A stretch of DNA of 64,000 nucleotides from Acanthosoma haemorrhoidale. Its lineage: Eukaryota > Arthropoda > Insecta > Hemiptera > Acanthosomatidae. This document shows positions 24,896 to 39,810 of this stretch, in pieces (position 1 is the stretch's first letter; each line of letters begins with the position of its first letter). The stretch lies in NCBI GenBank assembly GCA_930367205.1, contig OV884015.1:2108001-2172000 (forward strand). Reading direction: 5' to 3'. The notes beneath the pieces are model-generated. The model saw only the letters and a list, made by a program, of their open reading frames with translations, did no database searches and was not told where the DNA came from. The translations under genes were made by a program, and so were the position numbers.

Positions 24896-27216
24896 CATAC
24901 GATCATATCACGTGATAGAATGAGTGCCAATGATACAGCACACAATTATATTCGACATCATTCATGTTGTATTCATTCGTAACTTAGATCATACGATCGT
25001 ATCACGTGATACAATAAGTTCAAATGATGCGGTACACAATCATATTCGACATCATTTGATGTTATATTTTCTCGTATCTTTTCTCATACGATCGTATCAC
25101 GTGATACAATGAGTGCTAATGATACATTATACAATCATATTCAACATCATTTGATGTTATCTTCACTCGTAACTTTCATCATACGATCGTATCACGTGAT
25201 ACAATGAGTGCCAATGATACGGTACACTATCATATTCGACATCATTTGATGTTATATTCACTCTTGGCTTCAATCATACGATCGTATCACGTGATATAAT
25301 GAGTGGCAATGATGCGGTACACTATCATAATCGACATCATCTGATGTTATTGATACGGTATACCAGCATGGTTGACATCATTTAATGTTATATTCACTCG
25401 TAAGTTTCATCATACGATCGTATCACGTGATACAATGAGTGTTAATGATACATTATACAATCATATTCAACATCATTTGATGTTATCTTCACTCGTAACT
25501 TTCATCATACGATCGTATCACGTGATACAATGAGTGCCAATGATACGGTACACTATCATAATCGAAATCATCTGATGTTATTGATACGGTATACCAGCAT
25601 GGTTGACACCATTTAATGTTATATTCACTCGTAAGTTTAAACATACGATCGTATCACGTGATACAATGAGTGCCAATAATACATTATACAATGTATGTAA
25701 TATTCATAACATACAGTATACAATATGTTATATTCACTGGTACCATGAATCATACGATCGTATCACGTGATACCATGAGTGCTAATGATTAGGCACACTA
25801 TCATATTTGACATCATCTGATGTTATTGATATGGTATACGAGCATGTTTGACATCATTTAATGTTATATTAACTCGTAAGTTTAATCATACGATCATATC
25901 ACGTAAAACAATGAGTGCCAATGATACATTATACAATCATATTCAACATCATTTGATGTTATATTCACTCGTAACTTGAATCATACGATCGTATCACGTG
26001 ATACTATGAGTGTCAATAATTAGGCACACTATCTTATTTGACATCATTAGATGTTATATTCACTCGTAACTTTAATCATACGATCATATCACGTGATACA
26101 ATGAGTGCTACTGATACAGCACACAATCATATTTGACATCATTTGATGTTATGTTCACTCGTAACTTGAATCATACGATTGTATCACGTGATACCATGAG
26201 TGCTAATGATTAGGCACAAAATCATATTCGACATATTTTGATGTTATGTTCACGCGAAACTTTAATTATACGATCATATCACGTGATTGAATGAGTGCCA
26301 ATGATATGACACACAATCATATTCGACATCATTTGATGTTATATTCACTCGTAACTTGAATCATACGATTGTATCACGTGATACAATGAGTGCTAATAAT
26401 ACAGCACACAATCATATTCGACATCATTTGATGTTATATTCACTCGTAACTTGAATCATACGACCGTATCACGTGATTGAATGAATGCCAATGATATGGC
26501 ACACAATCATATTCGACATCATTTGATGTTATATTCACTGGTACCATGAATCATACGATCGTATCACGTGATACCATGAGTGCTAATGATACAGCACACA
26601 ATCTTATTCGACATTATTTGATGTTATATTCACTCGTAACTTGAATCACACGATCGTATCACGTGATACAATGAGTTCAAATGATACGGTACACAATCAT
26701 ATTTGACATCATTTGATGTTATGTTCACTCGTAACTTGAATCATACGATTGTATCACGTGATACAATGAGTGCTAATGATACAGCACACAATCATAATCG
26801 ACATCATTTGATGTTATATTCACTCGTAACTAGTATCATACGACCGTATCACGTGATTGAATGAATGCCAATGATATATCACAAAATCATATTCGACATC
26901 ATTTGATGTTATATTCACTAGTACCATGAATCTTACGATCGTATAACGTGATACCATGAGTGCTAATGATTAGGCACACTATCTTATTCAACATCATTTA
27001 ATGTTATATTCACTCGTAACTTTAATCATACGATCGTATCACGTGATTGAATAAGTGCTAATGATATGGCACACAATCATATTCGACATCATCTGATGTT
27101 ATATTCACTCGTAACTTGAATCATACGATTGTATCACGTGATAAAATGAGTGCTAATGATTAAGCACACTATCTTATTCGACATCATTTGATGTTATATT
27201 CACTCGTAACTTTAAT
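24896..27216. repeat. 2321-bp HOR copy 3 (class B)
   Basis: Class B: after the CTACTGATACAGC monomer come ATATTTGACATC (26,130) and TTAGGCACAAAATC (26,210). Private variants are TTTTCTCGTATC (25,067), GTGATACAATGAG in place of GTGAAACAATGAG (about 25,100) and AAGTTTCATCATACG (25,403). Carries GATATGGTATACG (25,828), typical of class B copies. Confidence 0.95.
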
Positions 27217-29537
27217 CATACGATCATATCACGTGATAGAATGAGTGCCAATGATACAGCACACAATTATATTCGACATCATTCATGTTGTATTCATTCG
27301 TAACTTAAATCATACGATCGTATCACGTGATACAATAAGTTCAAATGATGCGGTACACAATCATATTCGACATCATTTGATGTTATATTTACTCGTATCT
27401 TTTCTCATACGATCGTATCACGTGAAACAATGAGTGCTAATGATACATTATACAATCATATTCAACATCATTTGATGTTATCTTCACTCGTAACTTTCAT
27501 CATACGACCGTATCACGTGATACAATGAGTGCCAATGATACGGTACACTATCATATTCGACATCATTTGATGTTATATTCACTCTTGGCTTCAATCATAC
27601 GATCGTATCACGTGATATAATGAGTGGCAATGATGCGGTACACTATCATAATCGACATCATCTGATGTTATTGATACGGTATACCAGCATGGTTGACATC
27701 ATTTAATGTTATATTCACTCGTAAGTTTAATCATACGATCGTATCACGTGATACAATGAGTGTTAATGATACATTATACAATCATATTCAACATCATTTG
27801 ATGTTATCTTCACTCGTAACTTTCATCATACGATCGTATCACGTGATACAATGAGTGCCAATGATACGGTACACTATCATAATCGAAATCATCTGGTGTT
27901 ATTGATACGGTATACCAGCATGGTTGACACCATTTAATGTTATATTCACTCGTAAGTTTAAACATACGATCGTATCACGTGATACAATGAGTGCCAATAA
28001 TACATTATACAATGTATGTAATATTCATAACATACAGTATACAATATGTTATATTCACTGGTACCATGAATCATACGATCGTATCACGTGATACCATGAG
28101 TGCTAATGATTAGGCACACTATCATATTTGACATCATCTGATGTTATTGATACGGTATACGAGCATGTTTGACATCATTTAATGTTATATTAACTCGTAA
28201 GTTTAATCATACGATCATATCACGTAAAACAATGAGTGCCAATGATACATTATACAATCATATTCAACATCATTTGATGTTATATTCACTCGTAACTTGA
28301 ATCATACGATCGTATCACGTGATACTATGAGTGTCAATAATTAGGCACACTATCTTATTTGACATCATTAGATGTTATATTCACTCGTAACTTTAATCAT
28401 ACGATCATATCACGTGATACAATGAGTGCTACTGATACAGCACACAATCATATTCGACATCATTTGATGTTATATTCACTCGTAACTTGAATCATACGAT
28501 TGTATCACGTGATACAATGAGTGCTAATGATACAGCACACAATCATATTCGACATCATTTGATGTTATATTCACTCGTAACTTGAATCATACGAACGTAT
28601 CACGTGATTGAATGAATGCCAATGATATGGCACACAATCATATTCGACATCATTTGATGTTATATTCACTGGTACCATGAATCATATGATCGTATCACGT
28701 GATACTATGAGTGCTAATGATACAGCACACAATCTTATTCGACATTATTTGATGTTATATTCACTCGTAACTTGAATCATACGATGGTATCACGTGATAC
28801 AATGAGTGCCAATGATACGGCACACTATCATATTCGACATCATTTGATGCTATATTTACTCGTAACTTTAATCATACGATCGTATCACGTGAAACAACGA
28901 GTGCTAATGATACGGTACACTATCATATTCCACATCATTTGATGTTATGTTCACGCGAAACTTTAATCATACAATCATATCACGTGATTGAATGAGTGCC
29001 AATGATATAGTACACTATCATATTCGACATCATTTGATGTTATGTTCACCCGAAACTTCAATCATACGATCGTATCACGTGATACAATGAGTGCTAATGA
29101 TACAGCACACAATCATATTCGACATCATTTGATGTTATATTCACTCGTAACTTGAATCATACGACCGTATCACGTGATTGAATGAATGCCAATGATATAT
29201 CACAAAATCATATTCGACATCATTTGATGTTATATTCACTAGTACCATGAATCTTACGATCGTATAACGTGATACCATGAGTGCTAATGATTAGGCACAC
29301 TATCTTATTCAACATCATTTAATGTTATATTCACTCGTAACTTTAATCATACGATCGTATCACGTGATTGAATAAGTGCTAATAATATGGCACACAATCA
29401 TATTCGACATCATCTGATGTTATATTCACTCGTAACTTGAATCATACGATTGTATCACGTGATAAAATGAGTGCTAATGATTAAGCACACTATCTTATTC
29501 GACATCATTTGATGTTATATTCACTCGTAACTTTAAT
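27217..29537. repeat. 2321-bp HOR copy 4 (class A)
   Basis: Class A with the CTTAAATCAT marker variant. Private changes: ACGAACGTATC (28,592) and GATACGGTACACTATC in the CAACGAGTG monomer (28,910), where others have GATGCGG. The CTAGTATC monomer is replaced by CTTGAATC (29,150). Confidence 0.95.
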
Positions 29538-31858
29538 CATACGATCATATCACGTGATAGAATGAGTGCCAATGATACAGCACACAATTATATTCGACAT
29601 CATTCATGTTGTATTCATTCGTAACTTAGATCATACGATCGTATCACGTGATACAATAAGTTCAAATGATGCGGTACACAATCATATTCGACATCATTTG
29701 ATGTTATATTTACTCGTATCTTTTCTCATACGATCGTATCACGTGAAACAATGAGTGCTAATGATACATTATACAATCATATTCAACATCATTTGATGTT
29801 ATCTTCACTCGTAACTTTCATCATACGATCGTATCACGTGATACAATGAGTGCCAATGATACGGTACACTATCATATTCGACATCATTTGATGTTATATT
29901 CACTCTTGGCTTCAATCATACGATCGTATCACGTGATATAATGAGTGGCAATGATGCGGTACACTATCATAATCGACATCATCTGATGTTATTGATACGG
30001 TATACCAGCATGGTTGACATCATTTAATGTTATATTCACTCGTAAGTTTAATCATACGATCGTATCACGTGATACAATGAGTGCTAATGATACATTATAC
30101 AATCATATTCAACATCATTTGATGTTATCTTCACTCGTAACTTTCATCATACGATCGTATCACGTGATACAATGAGTGCCAATGATACGGTACACTATCA
30201 TAATCGAAATCATCTGATGTTATTGATACGGTATACCAGCATGGTTGACACCATTTAATGTTATATTCACTCGTAAGTTTAAACATACGATCGTATCACG
30301 TGATACAATGAGTGCCAATAATACATTATACAATGTATGTAATATTCATAACATACAGTATACAATATGTTATATTCACTGGTACCATGAATCATACGAT
30401 CGTATCACGTGATACCATGAGTGCTAATGATTAGGCACACTATCATATTTGACATCATCTGATGTTATTGATATGGTATACGAGCATGTTTGACATCATT
30501 TAATGTTATATTAACTCGTAAGTTTAATCATACGATCATATCACGTAAAACAATGAGTGCCAATGATACATTATACAATCATATTCAACATCATTTGATG
30601 TTATATTCACTCGTAACTTGAATCATACGATCGTATCACGTGATACTATGAGTGTCAATAATTAGGCACACTATCTTATTTGACATCATTAGATGTTATA
30701 TTCACTCGTAACTTTAATCATACGATCATATCACGTGATACAATGAGTGCTACTGATACAGCACACAATCATATTTGACATCATTTGATGTTATGTTCAC
30801 TCGTAACTTGAATCATACGATTGTATCACGTGATACCATGAGTGCTAATGATTAGGCACAAAATCATATTCGACATATTTTGATGTTATGTTCACGCGAA
30901 ACTTTAATTATACGATCATATCACGTGATTGAATGAGTGCCAATGATATGACACACAATCATATTCGACATCATTTGATGTTATATTCACTCGTAACTTG
31001 AATCATACGATTGTATCACGTGATACAATGAGTGCTAATAATACAGCACACAATCATATTCGACATCATTTGATGTTATATTCACTCGTAACTTGAATCA
31101 TACGACCGTATCACGTGATTGAATGAATGCCAATGATATGGCACACAATCATATTCGACATCATTTGATGTTATATTCACTGGTACCATGAATCATACGA
31201 TCGTATCACGTGATACCATGAGTGCTAATGATACAGCACACAATCTTATTCGACATTATTTGATGTTATATTCACTCGTAACTTGAATCACACGATCGTA
31301 TCACGTGATACAATGAGTTCAAATGATACGGTACACAATCATATTTGACATCATTTGATGTTATGTTCACTCGTAACTTGAATCATACGATTGTATCACG
31401 TGATACAATGAGTGCTAATGATACAGCACACAATCATAATCGACATCATTTGATGTTATATTCACTCGTAACTAGTATCATACGACCGTATCACGTGATT
31501 GAATGAATGCCAATGATATATCACAAAATCATATTCGACATCATTTGATGTTATATTCACTAGTACCATGAATCTTACGATCGTATAACGTGATACCATG
31601 AGTGCTAATGATTAGGCACACTATCTTATTCAACATCATTTAATGTTATATTCACTCGTAACTTTAATCATACGATCGTATCACGTGATTGAATAAGTGC
31701 TAATGATATGGCACACAATCATATTCGACATCATCTGATGTTATATTCACTCGTAACTTGAATCATACGATTGTATCACGTGATAAAATGAGTGCTAATG
31801 ATTAAGCACACTATCTTATTCGACATCATTTGATGTTATATTCACTCGTAACTTTAAT
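29538..31858. repeat. 2321-bp HOR copy 5 (class B)
   Basis: Class B, very close to copy 3 in its right two thirds. It has GAGTGCTAATGATACATT at 30,079 where most copies have GAGTGTTAATG. Confidence 0.95.
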
Positions 31859-33798
31859 CATACGATCATATCACGTGATAGAATGAGTGCCAATGATACA
31901 GCACACAATTATATTCGACATCATTCATGTTGTATTCATTCGTAACTTAGATCATACGATCGTATCACGTGATACAATAAGTTCAAATGATGCGGTACAC
32001 AATCATATTCGACATCATTTGATGTTATATTTACTCGTATCTTTTCTCATACGATCGTATCACGTGAAACAATGAGTGCTAATGATACATTATACAATCA
32101 TATTCAACATCATTTGATGTTATCTTCACTCGTAACTTTCATCATACGATCGTATCACGTGATACAATGAGTGCCAATGATACGGTACACTATCATATTC
32201 GACATCATTTGATGTTATATTCACTCTTGGCTTCAATCATACGATCGTATCACGTGATATAATGAGTGGCAATGATGCGGTACACTATCATAATCGACAT
32301 CATCTGATGTTATTGATACGGTATACCAGCATGGTTGACATCATTTAATGTTATATTCACTCGTAAGTTTAATCATACGATCGTATCACGTGATACAATG
32401 AGTGTTAATGATACATTATACAATCATATTCAACATCATTTGATGTTATCTTCACTCGTAACTTTCATCATACGATCGTATCACGTGATACAATGAGTGC
32501 CAATGATACGGCACACTATCATATTCGACATCATTTGATGCTATATTTACTCGTAACTTTAATCATACGATCGTATCACGTGAAACAACGAGTGCTAATG
32601 ATGCGGTACACTATCATATTCCACATCATTTGATGTTATGTTCACGCGAAACTTTAATCATACAATCATATCACGTGATTGAATGAGTGCCAATGATATA
32701 GTACACTATCATATTCGACATCATTTGATGTTATGTTCACCCGAAACTTCAATCATACGATTGTATCACGTGATACAATGAGTGCTAATGATACAGCACA
32801 CAATCATATTCGACATCATTTGATGTTATATTCACTCGTAACTTGAATCATACGACCGTATCACGTGATTGAATGAATGCCAATGATATGGCACACAATC
32901 ATATTCGACATCATTTGATGTTATATTCACTGGTACCATGAATCATATGATCGTATCACGTGATACTATGAGTGCTAATGATACAGCACACAATCTTATT
33001 CGACATTATTTGATGTTATATTCACTCGTAACTTGAATCATACGATGGTATCACGTGATACAATGAGTGCCAATGATACGGCACACTATCATATTCGACA
33101 TCATTTGATGCTATATTTACTCGTAACTTTAATCATACGATCGTATCACGTGAAACAACGAGTGCTAATGATGCGGTACACTATCATATTCCACATCATT
33201 TGATGTTATGTTCACGCGAAACTTTAATCATACAATCATATCACGTGATTGAATGAGTGCCAATGATATAGTACACTATCATATTCGACATCATTTGATG
33301 TTATGTTCACCCGAAACTTCAATCATACGATTGTATCACGTGATACAATGAGTGCTAATGATACAGCACACAATCATATTCGACATCATTTGATGTTATA
33401 TTCACTCGTAACTAGTATCATACGACCGTATCACGTGATTGAATGAATGCCAATGATATATCACAAAATCATATTCGACATCATTTGATGTTATATTCAC
33501 TAGTACCATGAATCTTACGATCGTATAACGTGATACCATGAGTGCTAATGATTAGGCACACTATCTTATTCAACATCATTTAATGTTATATTCACTCGTA
33601 ACTTTAATCATACGATCGTATCACGTGATTGAATAAGTGCTAATAATATGGCACACAATCATATTCGACATCATCTGATGTTATATTCACTCGTAACTTG
33701 AATCATACGATTGTATCACGTGATAAAATGAGTGCTAATGGTTAAGCACACTATCTTATTCGACATCATTTGATGTTATATTCACTCGTAACTTTAAT
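31859..33798. repeat. Shortened HOR copy 6 (1940 bp, 20 monomers)
   Basis: Monomers 1-6 run directly into monomers 16-18 at about 32,505, and then 13-23 follow. Monomers 7-12, including two of the three 136-bp forms and the inverted-repeat monomer, are missing, and 16-18 are present twice. The last monomer carries TAATGGTTAAGC (33,737), shared with the ends of copies 11 and 15. Confidence 0.92.
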
Positions 33799-36119
33799 CA
33801 TACGATCATATCACGTGATAGAATGAGTGCCAATGATACAGCACACAATTATATTCGACATCATTCATGTTGTATTCATTCGTAACTTAGATCATACGAT
33901 CGTATCACGTGATACAATAAGTTCAAATGATGCGGTACACAATCATATTCGACATCATTTGATGTTATATTTACTCGTATCTTTTCTCATACGATCGTAT
34001 CACGTGAAACAATGAGTGCTAATGATACATTATACAATCATATTCAACATCATTTGATGTTATCTTCACTCGTAACTTTCATCATACGATCGTATCACGT
34101 GATACAATGAGTGCCAATGATACGGTACACTATCATATTCGACATCATTTGATGTTATATTCACTCTTGGCTTCAATCATACGATCGTATCACGTGATAT
34201 AATGAGTGGCAATGATGCGGTACACTATCATAATCGACATCATCTGATGTTATTGATACGGTATACCAGCATGGTTGACATCATTTAATGTTATATTCAC
34301 TCGTAAGTTTAATCATACGATCGTATCACGTGATACAATGAGTGTTAATGATACATTATACAATCATATTCAACATCATTTGATGTTATCTTCACTCGTA
34401 ACTTTCATCATACGATCGTATCACGTGATACAATGAGTGCCAATGATACGGTACACTATCATAATCGACATCATCTGATGTTATTGATACGGTATACCAG
34501 CATGGTTGACACCATTTAATGTTATATTCACTCGTAAGTTTAAACATACGATCGTATCACGTGATACAATGAGTGCCAATAATACATTATACAATGTATG
34601 TAATATTCATAACATACAGTATACAATATGTTATATTCACTGGTACCATGAATCATACGATCGTATCACGTGATACCATGAGTGCTAATGATTAGGCACA
34701 CTATCATATTTGACATCATCTGATGTTATTGATATGGTATACGAGCATGTTTGACATCATTTAATGTTATATTAACTCGTAAGTTTAATCATACGATCAT
34801 ATCACGTAAAACAATGAGTGCCAATGATACATTATACAATCATATTCAACATCATTTGATGTTATATTCACTCGTAACTTGAATCATACGATCGTATCAC
34901 GTGATACTATGAGTGTCAATAATTAGGCACACTATCTTATTTGACATCATTAGATGTTATATTCACTCGTAACTTTAATCATACGATCATATCACGTGAT
35001 ACAATGAGTGCTACTGATACAGCACACAATCATATTTGACATCATTTGATGTTATGTTCACTCGTAACTTGAATCATACGATTGTATCACGTGATACCAT
35101 GAGTGCTAATGATTAGGCACAAAATCATATTCGACATATTTTGATGTTATGTTCACGCGAAACTTTAATTATACGATCATATCACGTGATTGAATGAGTG
35201 CCAATGATATGACACACAATCATATTCGACATCATTTGATGTTATATTCACTCGTAACTTGAATCATACGATTGTATCACGTGATACAATGAGTGCTAAT
35301 AATACAGCACACAATCATATTCGACATCATTTGATGTTATATTCACTCGTAACTTGAATCATACGACCGTATCACGTGATTGAATGAATGCCAATGATAT
35401 GGCACACAATCATATTCGACATCATTTGATGTTATATTCACTGGTACCATGAATCATACGATCGTATCACGTGATACCATGAGTGCTAATGATACAGCAC
35501 ACAATCTTATTCGACATTATTTGATGTTATATTCACTCGTAACTTGAATCACACGATCGTATCACGTGATACAATGAGTTCAAATGATACGGTACACAAT
35601 CATATTTGACATCATTTGATGTTATGTTCACTCGTAACTTGAATCATACGATTGTATCACGTGATACAATGAGTGCTAATGATACAGCACACAATCATAA
35701 TCGACATCATTTGATGTTATATTCACTCGTAACTAGTATCATACGACCGTATCACGTGATTGAATGAATGCCAATGATATATCACAAAATCATATTCGAC
35801 ATCATTTGATGTTATATTCACTAGTACCATGAATCTTACGATCGTATAACGTGATACCATGAGTGCTAATGATTAGGCACACTATCTTATTCAACATCAT
35901 TTAATGTTATATTCACTCGTAACTTTAATCATACGATCGTATCACGTGATTGAATAAGTGCTAATGATATGGCACACAATCATATTCGACATCATCTGAT
36001 GTTATATTCACTCGTAACTTGAATCATACGATTGTATCACGTGATAAAATGAGTGCTAATGATTAAGCACACTATCTTATTCGACATCATTTGATGTTAT
36101 ATTCACTCGTAACTTTAAT
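33799..36119. repeat. 2321-bp HOR copy 7 (class B)
   Basis: Class B. Has AATCGACATCATCTG at 34,453, where most copies have AATCGAAATC; copy 17 shares this. Confidence 0.95.
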
Positions 36120-38440
36120 CATACGATCATATCACGTGATAGAATGAGTGCCAATGATACAGCACACAATTATATTCGACATCATTCATGTTGTATTCAT
36201 TCGTAACTTAGATCATACGATCGTATCACGTGATACAATAAGTTCAAATGATGCGGTACACAATCATATTCGACATCATTTGATGTTATATTTACTCGTA
36301 TCTTTTCTCATACGATCGTATCACGTGAAACAATGAGTGCTAATGATACATTATACAATCATATTCAACATCATTTGATGTTATCTTCACTCGTAACTTT
36401 AATCATACGATCGTATCACGTGATACAATGAGTGCCAATGATACGGTACACTATCATATTCGACATCATTTGATGTTATATTCACTCTTGGCTTCAATCA
36501 TACGATCGTATCACGTGATATAATGAGTGGCAATGATGCGGTACACTATCATAATCGACATCATCTGATGTTATTGATACGGTATACCAGCATGGTTGAC
36601 ATCATTTAATGTTATATTCACTCGTAAGTTTAATCATACGATCGTATCACGTGATACAATGAGTGTTAATGATACATTATACAATCATATTCAACATCAT
36701 TTGATGTTATCTTCACTCGTAACTTTCATCATACGATCGTATCACGTGATACAATGAGTGCCAATGATACGGTACACTATCATAATCGAAATCATCTGAT
36801 GTTATTGATACGGTATACCAGCATGGTTGACACCATTTAATGTTATATTCACTCGTAAGTTTAAACATACGATCGTATCACGTGATACAATGAGTGCCAA
36901 TAATACATTATACAATGTATGTAATATTCATAACATACAGTATACAATATGTTATATTCACTGGTACCATGAATCATACGATCGTATCACGTGATACCAT
37001 GAGTGCTAATGATTAGGCACACTATCATATTTGACATCATCTGATGTTATTGATATGGTATACGAGCATGTTTGACATCATTTAATGTTATATTAACTCG
37101 TAAGTTTAATCATACGATCATATCACGTAAAACAATGAGTGCCAATGATACATTATACAATCATATTCAACATCATTTGATGTTATATTCACTCGTAACT
37201 TGAATCATACGATCGTATCACGTGATACTATGAGTGTCAATAATTAGGCACACTATCTTATTTGACATCATTAGATGTTATATTCACTCGTAACTTTAAT
37301 CATACGATCATATCACGTGATACAATGAGTGCTACTGATACAGCACACAATCATATTTGACATCATTTGATGTTATGTTCACTCGTAACTTGAATCATAC
37401 GATTGTATCACGTGATACCATGAGTGCTAATGATTAGGCACAAAATCATATTCGACATATTTTGATGTTATGTTCACGCGAAACTTTAATTATACGATCA
37501 TATCACGTGATTGAATGAGTGCCAATGATATGACACACAATCATATTCGACATCATTTGATGTTATATTCACTCGTAACTTGAATCATACGATTGTATCA
37601 CGTGATACAATGAGTGCTAATAATACAGCACACAATCATATTCGACATCATTTGATGTTATATTCACTCGTAACTTGAATCATACGACCGTATCACGTGA
37701 TTGAATGAATGCCAATGATATGGCACACAATCATATTCGACATCATTTGATGTTATATTCACTGGTACCATGAATCATACGATCGTATCACGTGATACCA
37801 TGAGTGCTAATGATACAGCACACAATCTTATTCGACATTATTTGATGTTATATTCACTCGTAACTTGAATCACACGATCGTATCACGTGATACAATGAGT
37901 TCAAATGATACGGTACACAATCATATTCGACATCATTTGATGTTATGTTCACTCGTAACTTGAATCATACGATTGTATCACGTGATACAATGAGTGCTAA
38001 TGATACAGCACACAATCATAATCGACATCATTTGATGTTATATTCACTCGTAACTTGAATCATACGACCGTATCACGTGATTGAATGAATGCCAATGATA
38101 TATCACAAAATCATATTCGACATCATTTGATGTTATATTCACTAGTACCATGAATCTTACGATCGTATAACGTGATACCATGAGTGCTAATGATTAGGCA
38201 CACTATCTTATTCAACATCATTTAATGTTATATTCACTCGTAACTTTAATCATACGATCGTATCACGTGATTGAATAAGTGCTAATGATATGGCACACAA
38301 TCATATTCGACATCATCTGATGTTATATTCACTCGTAACTTGAATCATACGATTGTATCACGTGATAAAATGAGTGCTAATGATTAAGCACACTATCTTA
38401 TTCGACATCATTTGATGTTATATTCACTCGTAACTTTAAT
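36120..38440. repeat. 2321-bp HOR copy 8 (class B)
   Basis: Class B. Variants: ACTTTAATCATACG (36,396) in place of ACTTTCATC, CATATTCGACATC (37,922) in place of CATATTTGAC, and CTTGAATC in the monomer that usually reads CTAGTATC (38,054). Confidence 0.95.
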
Positions 38441-39810
38441 CATACGATCATATCACGTGATAGAATGAGTGCCAATGATACAGCACACAATTATATTCGA
38501 CATCATTCATGTTGTATTCATTCGTAACTTAGATCATACGATCGTATCACGTGATACAATAAGTTCAAATGATGCGGTACACAATCATATTCGACATCAT
38601 TTGATGTTATATTTACTCGTATCTTTTCTCATACGATCGTATCACGTGAAACAATGAGTGCTAATGATACATTATACAATCATATTCAACATCATTTGAT
38701 GTTATCTTCACTCGTAACTTTCATCATACGATCGTATCACGTGATACAATGAGTGCCAATGATACGGTACACTATCATATTCGACATCATTTGATGTTAT
38801 ATTCACTCTTGGCTTCAATCATACGATCGTATCACGTGATATAATGAGTGGCAATGATGCGGTACACTATCATAATCGACATCATCTGATGTTATTGATA
38901 CGGTATACCAGCATGGTTGACATCATTTAATGTTATATTCACTCGTAAGTTTAATCATACGATCGTATCACGTGATACAATGAGTGTTAATGATACATTA
39001 TACAATCATATTCAACATCATTTGATGTTATCTTCACTCGTAACTTTCATCATACGATCGTATCACGTGATACAATGAGTGCCAATGATACGGCACACTA
39101 TCATATTCGACATCATTTGATGTTATATTTACTCGTAACTTTAATCATACGATCGTATCACGTGAAACAACGAGTGCTAATGATGCGGTACACTATCATA
39201 TTCCACATCATTTGATGTTATGTTCACGCGAAACTTTAATCATACAATCATATCACGTGATTGAATGAGTGCCAATGATATAGTACACTATCATATTCGA
39301 CATCATTTGATGTTATGTTCACCCGAAACTTCAATCATACGATTGTATCACGTGATACAATGAGTGCTAATGATACAGCACACAATCATATTCGACATCA
39401 TTTGATGTTATATTCACTCGTAACTAGTATCATACGACCGTATCACGTGATTGAATGAATGCCAATGATATATCACAAAATCATATTCGACATCATTTGA
39501 TGTTATATTCACTAGTACCATGAATCTTACGATCGTATAACGTGATACCATGAGTGCTAATGATTAGGCACACTATCTTATTCAACATCATTTAATGTTA
39601 TATTCACTCGTAACTTTAATCATACGATCGTATCACGTGATTGAATAAGTGCTAATAATATGGCACACAATCATATTCGACATCATCTGATGTTATATTC
39701 ACTCGTAACTTGAATCATACGATTGTATCACGTGATAAAATGAGTGCTAATGATTAAGCACACTATCTTATTCGACATCATTTGATGTTATATTCACTCG
39801 TAACTTTAAT
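38441..39810. repeat. Shortened HOR copy 9 (1370 bp, 14 monomers)
   Basis: Monomers 1-6 join directly to 16-23 at about 39,085. The join is at the same monomer boundary as in copy 6, without the repeated 13-18 stretch. The copy lacks nine monomers (7-15). It carries TTGATGTTATATTTACTC (39,117) in place of TTGATGCTATATTT. Confidence 0.93.
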
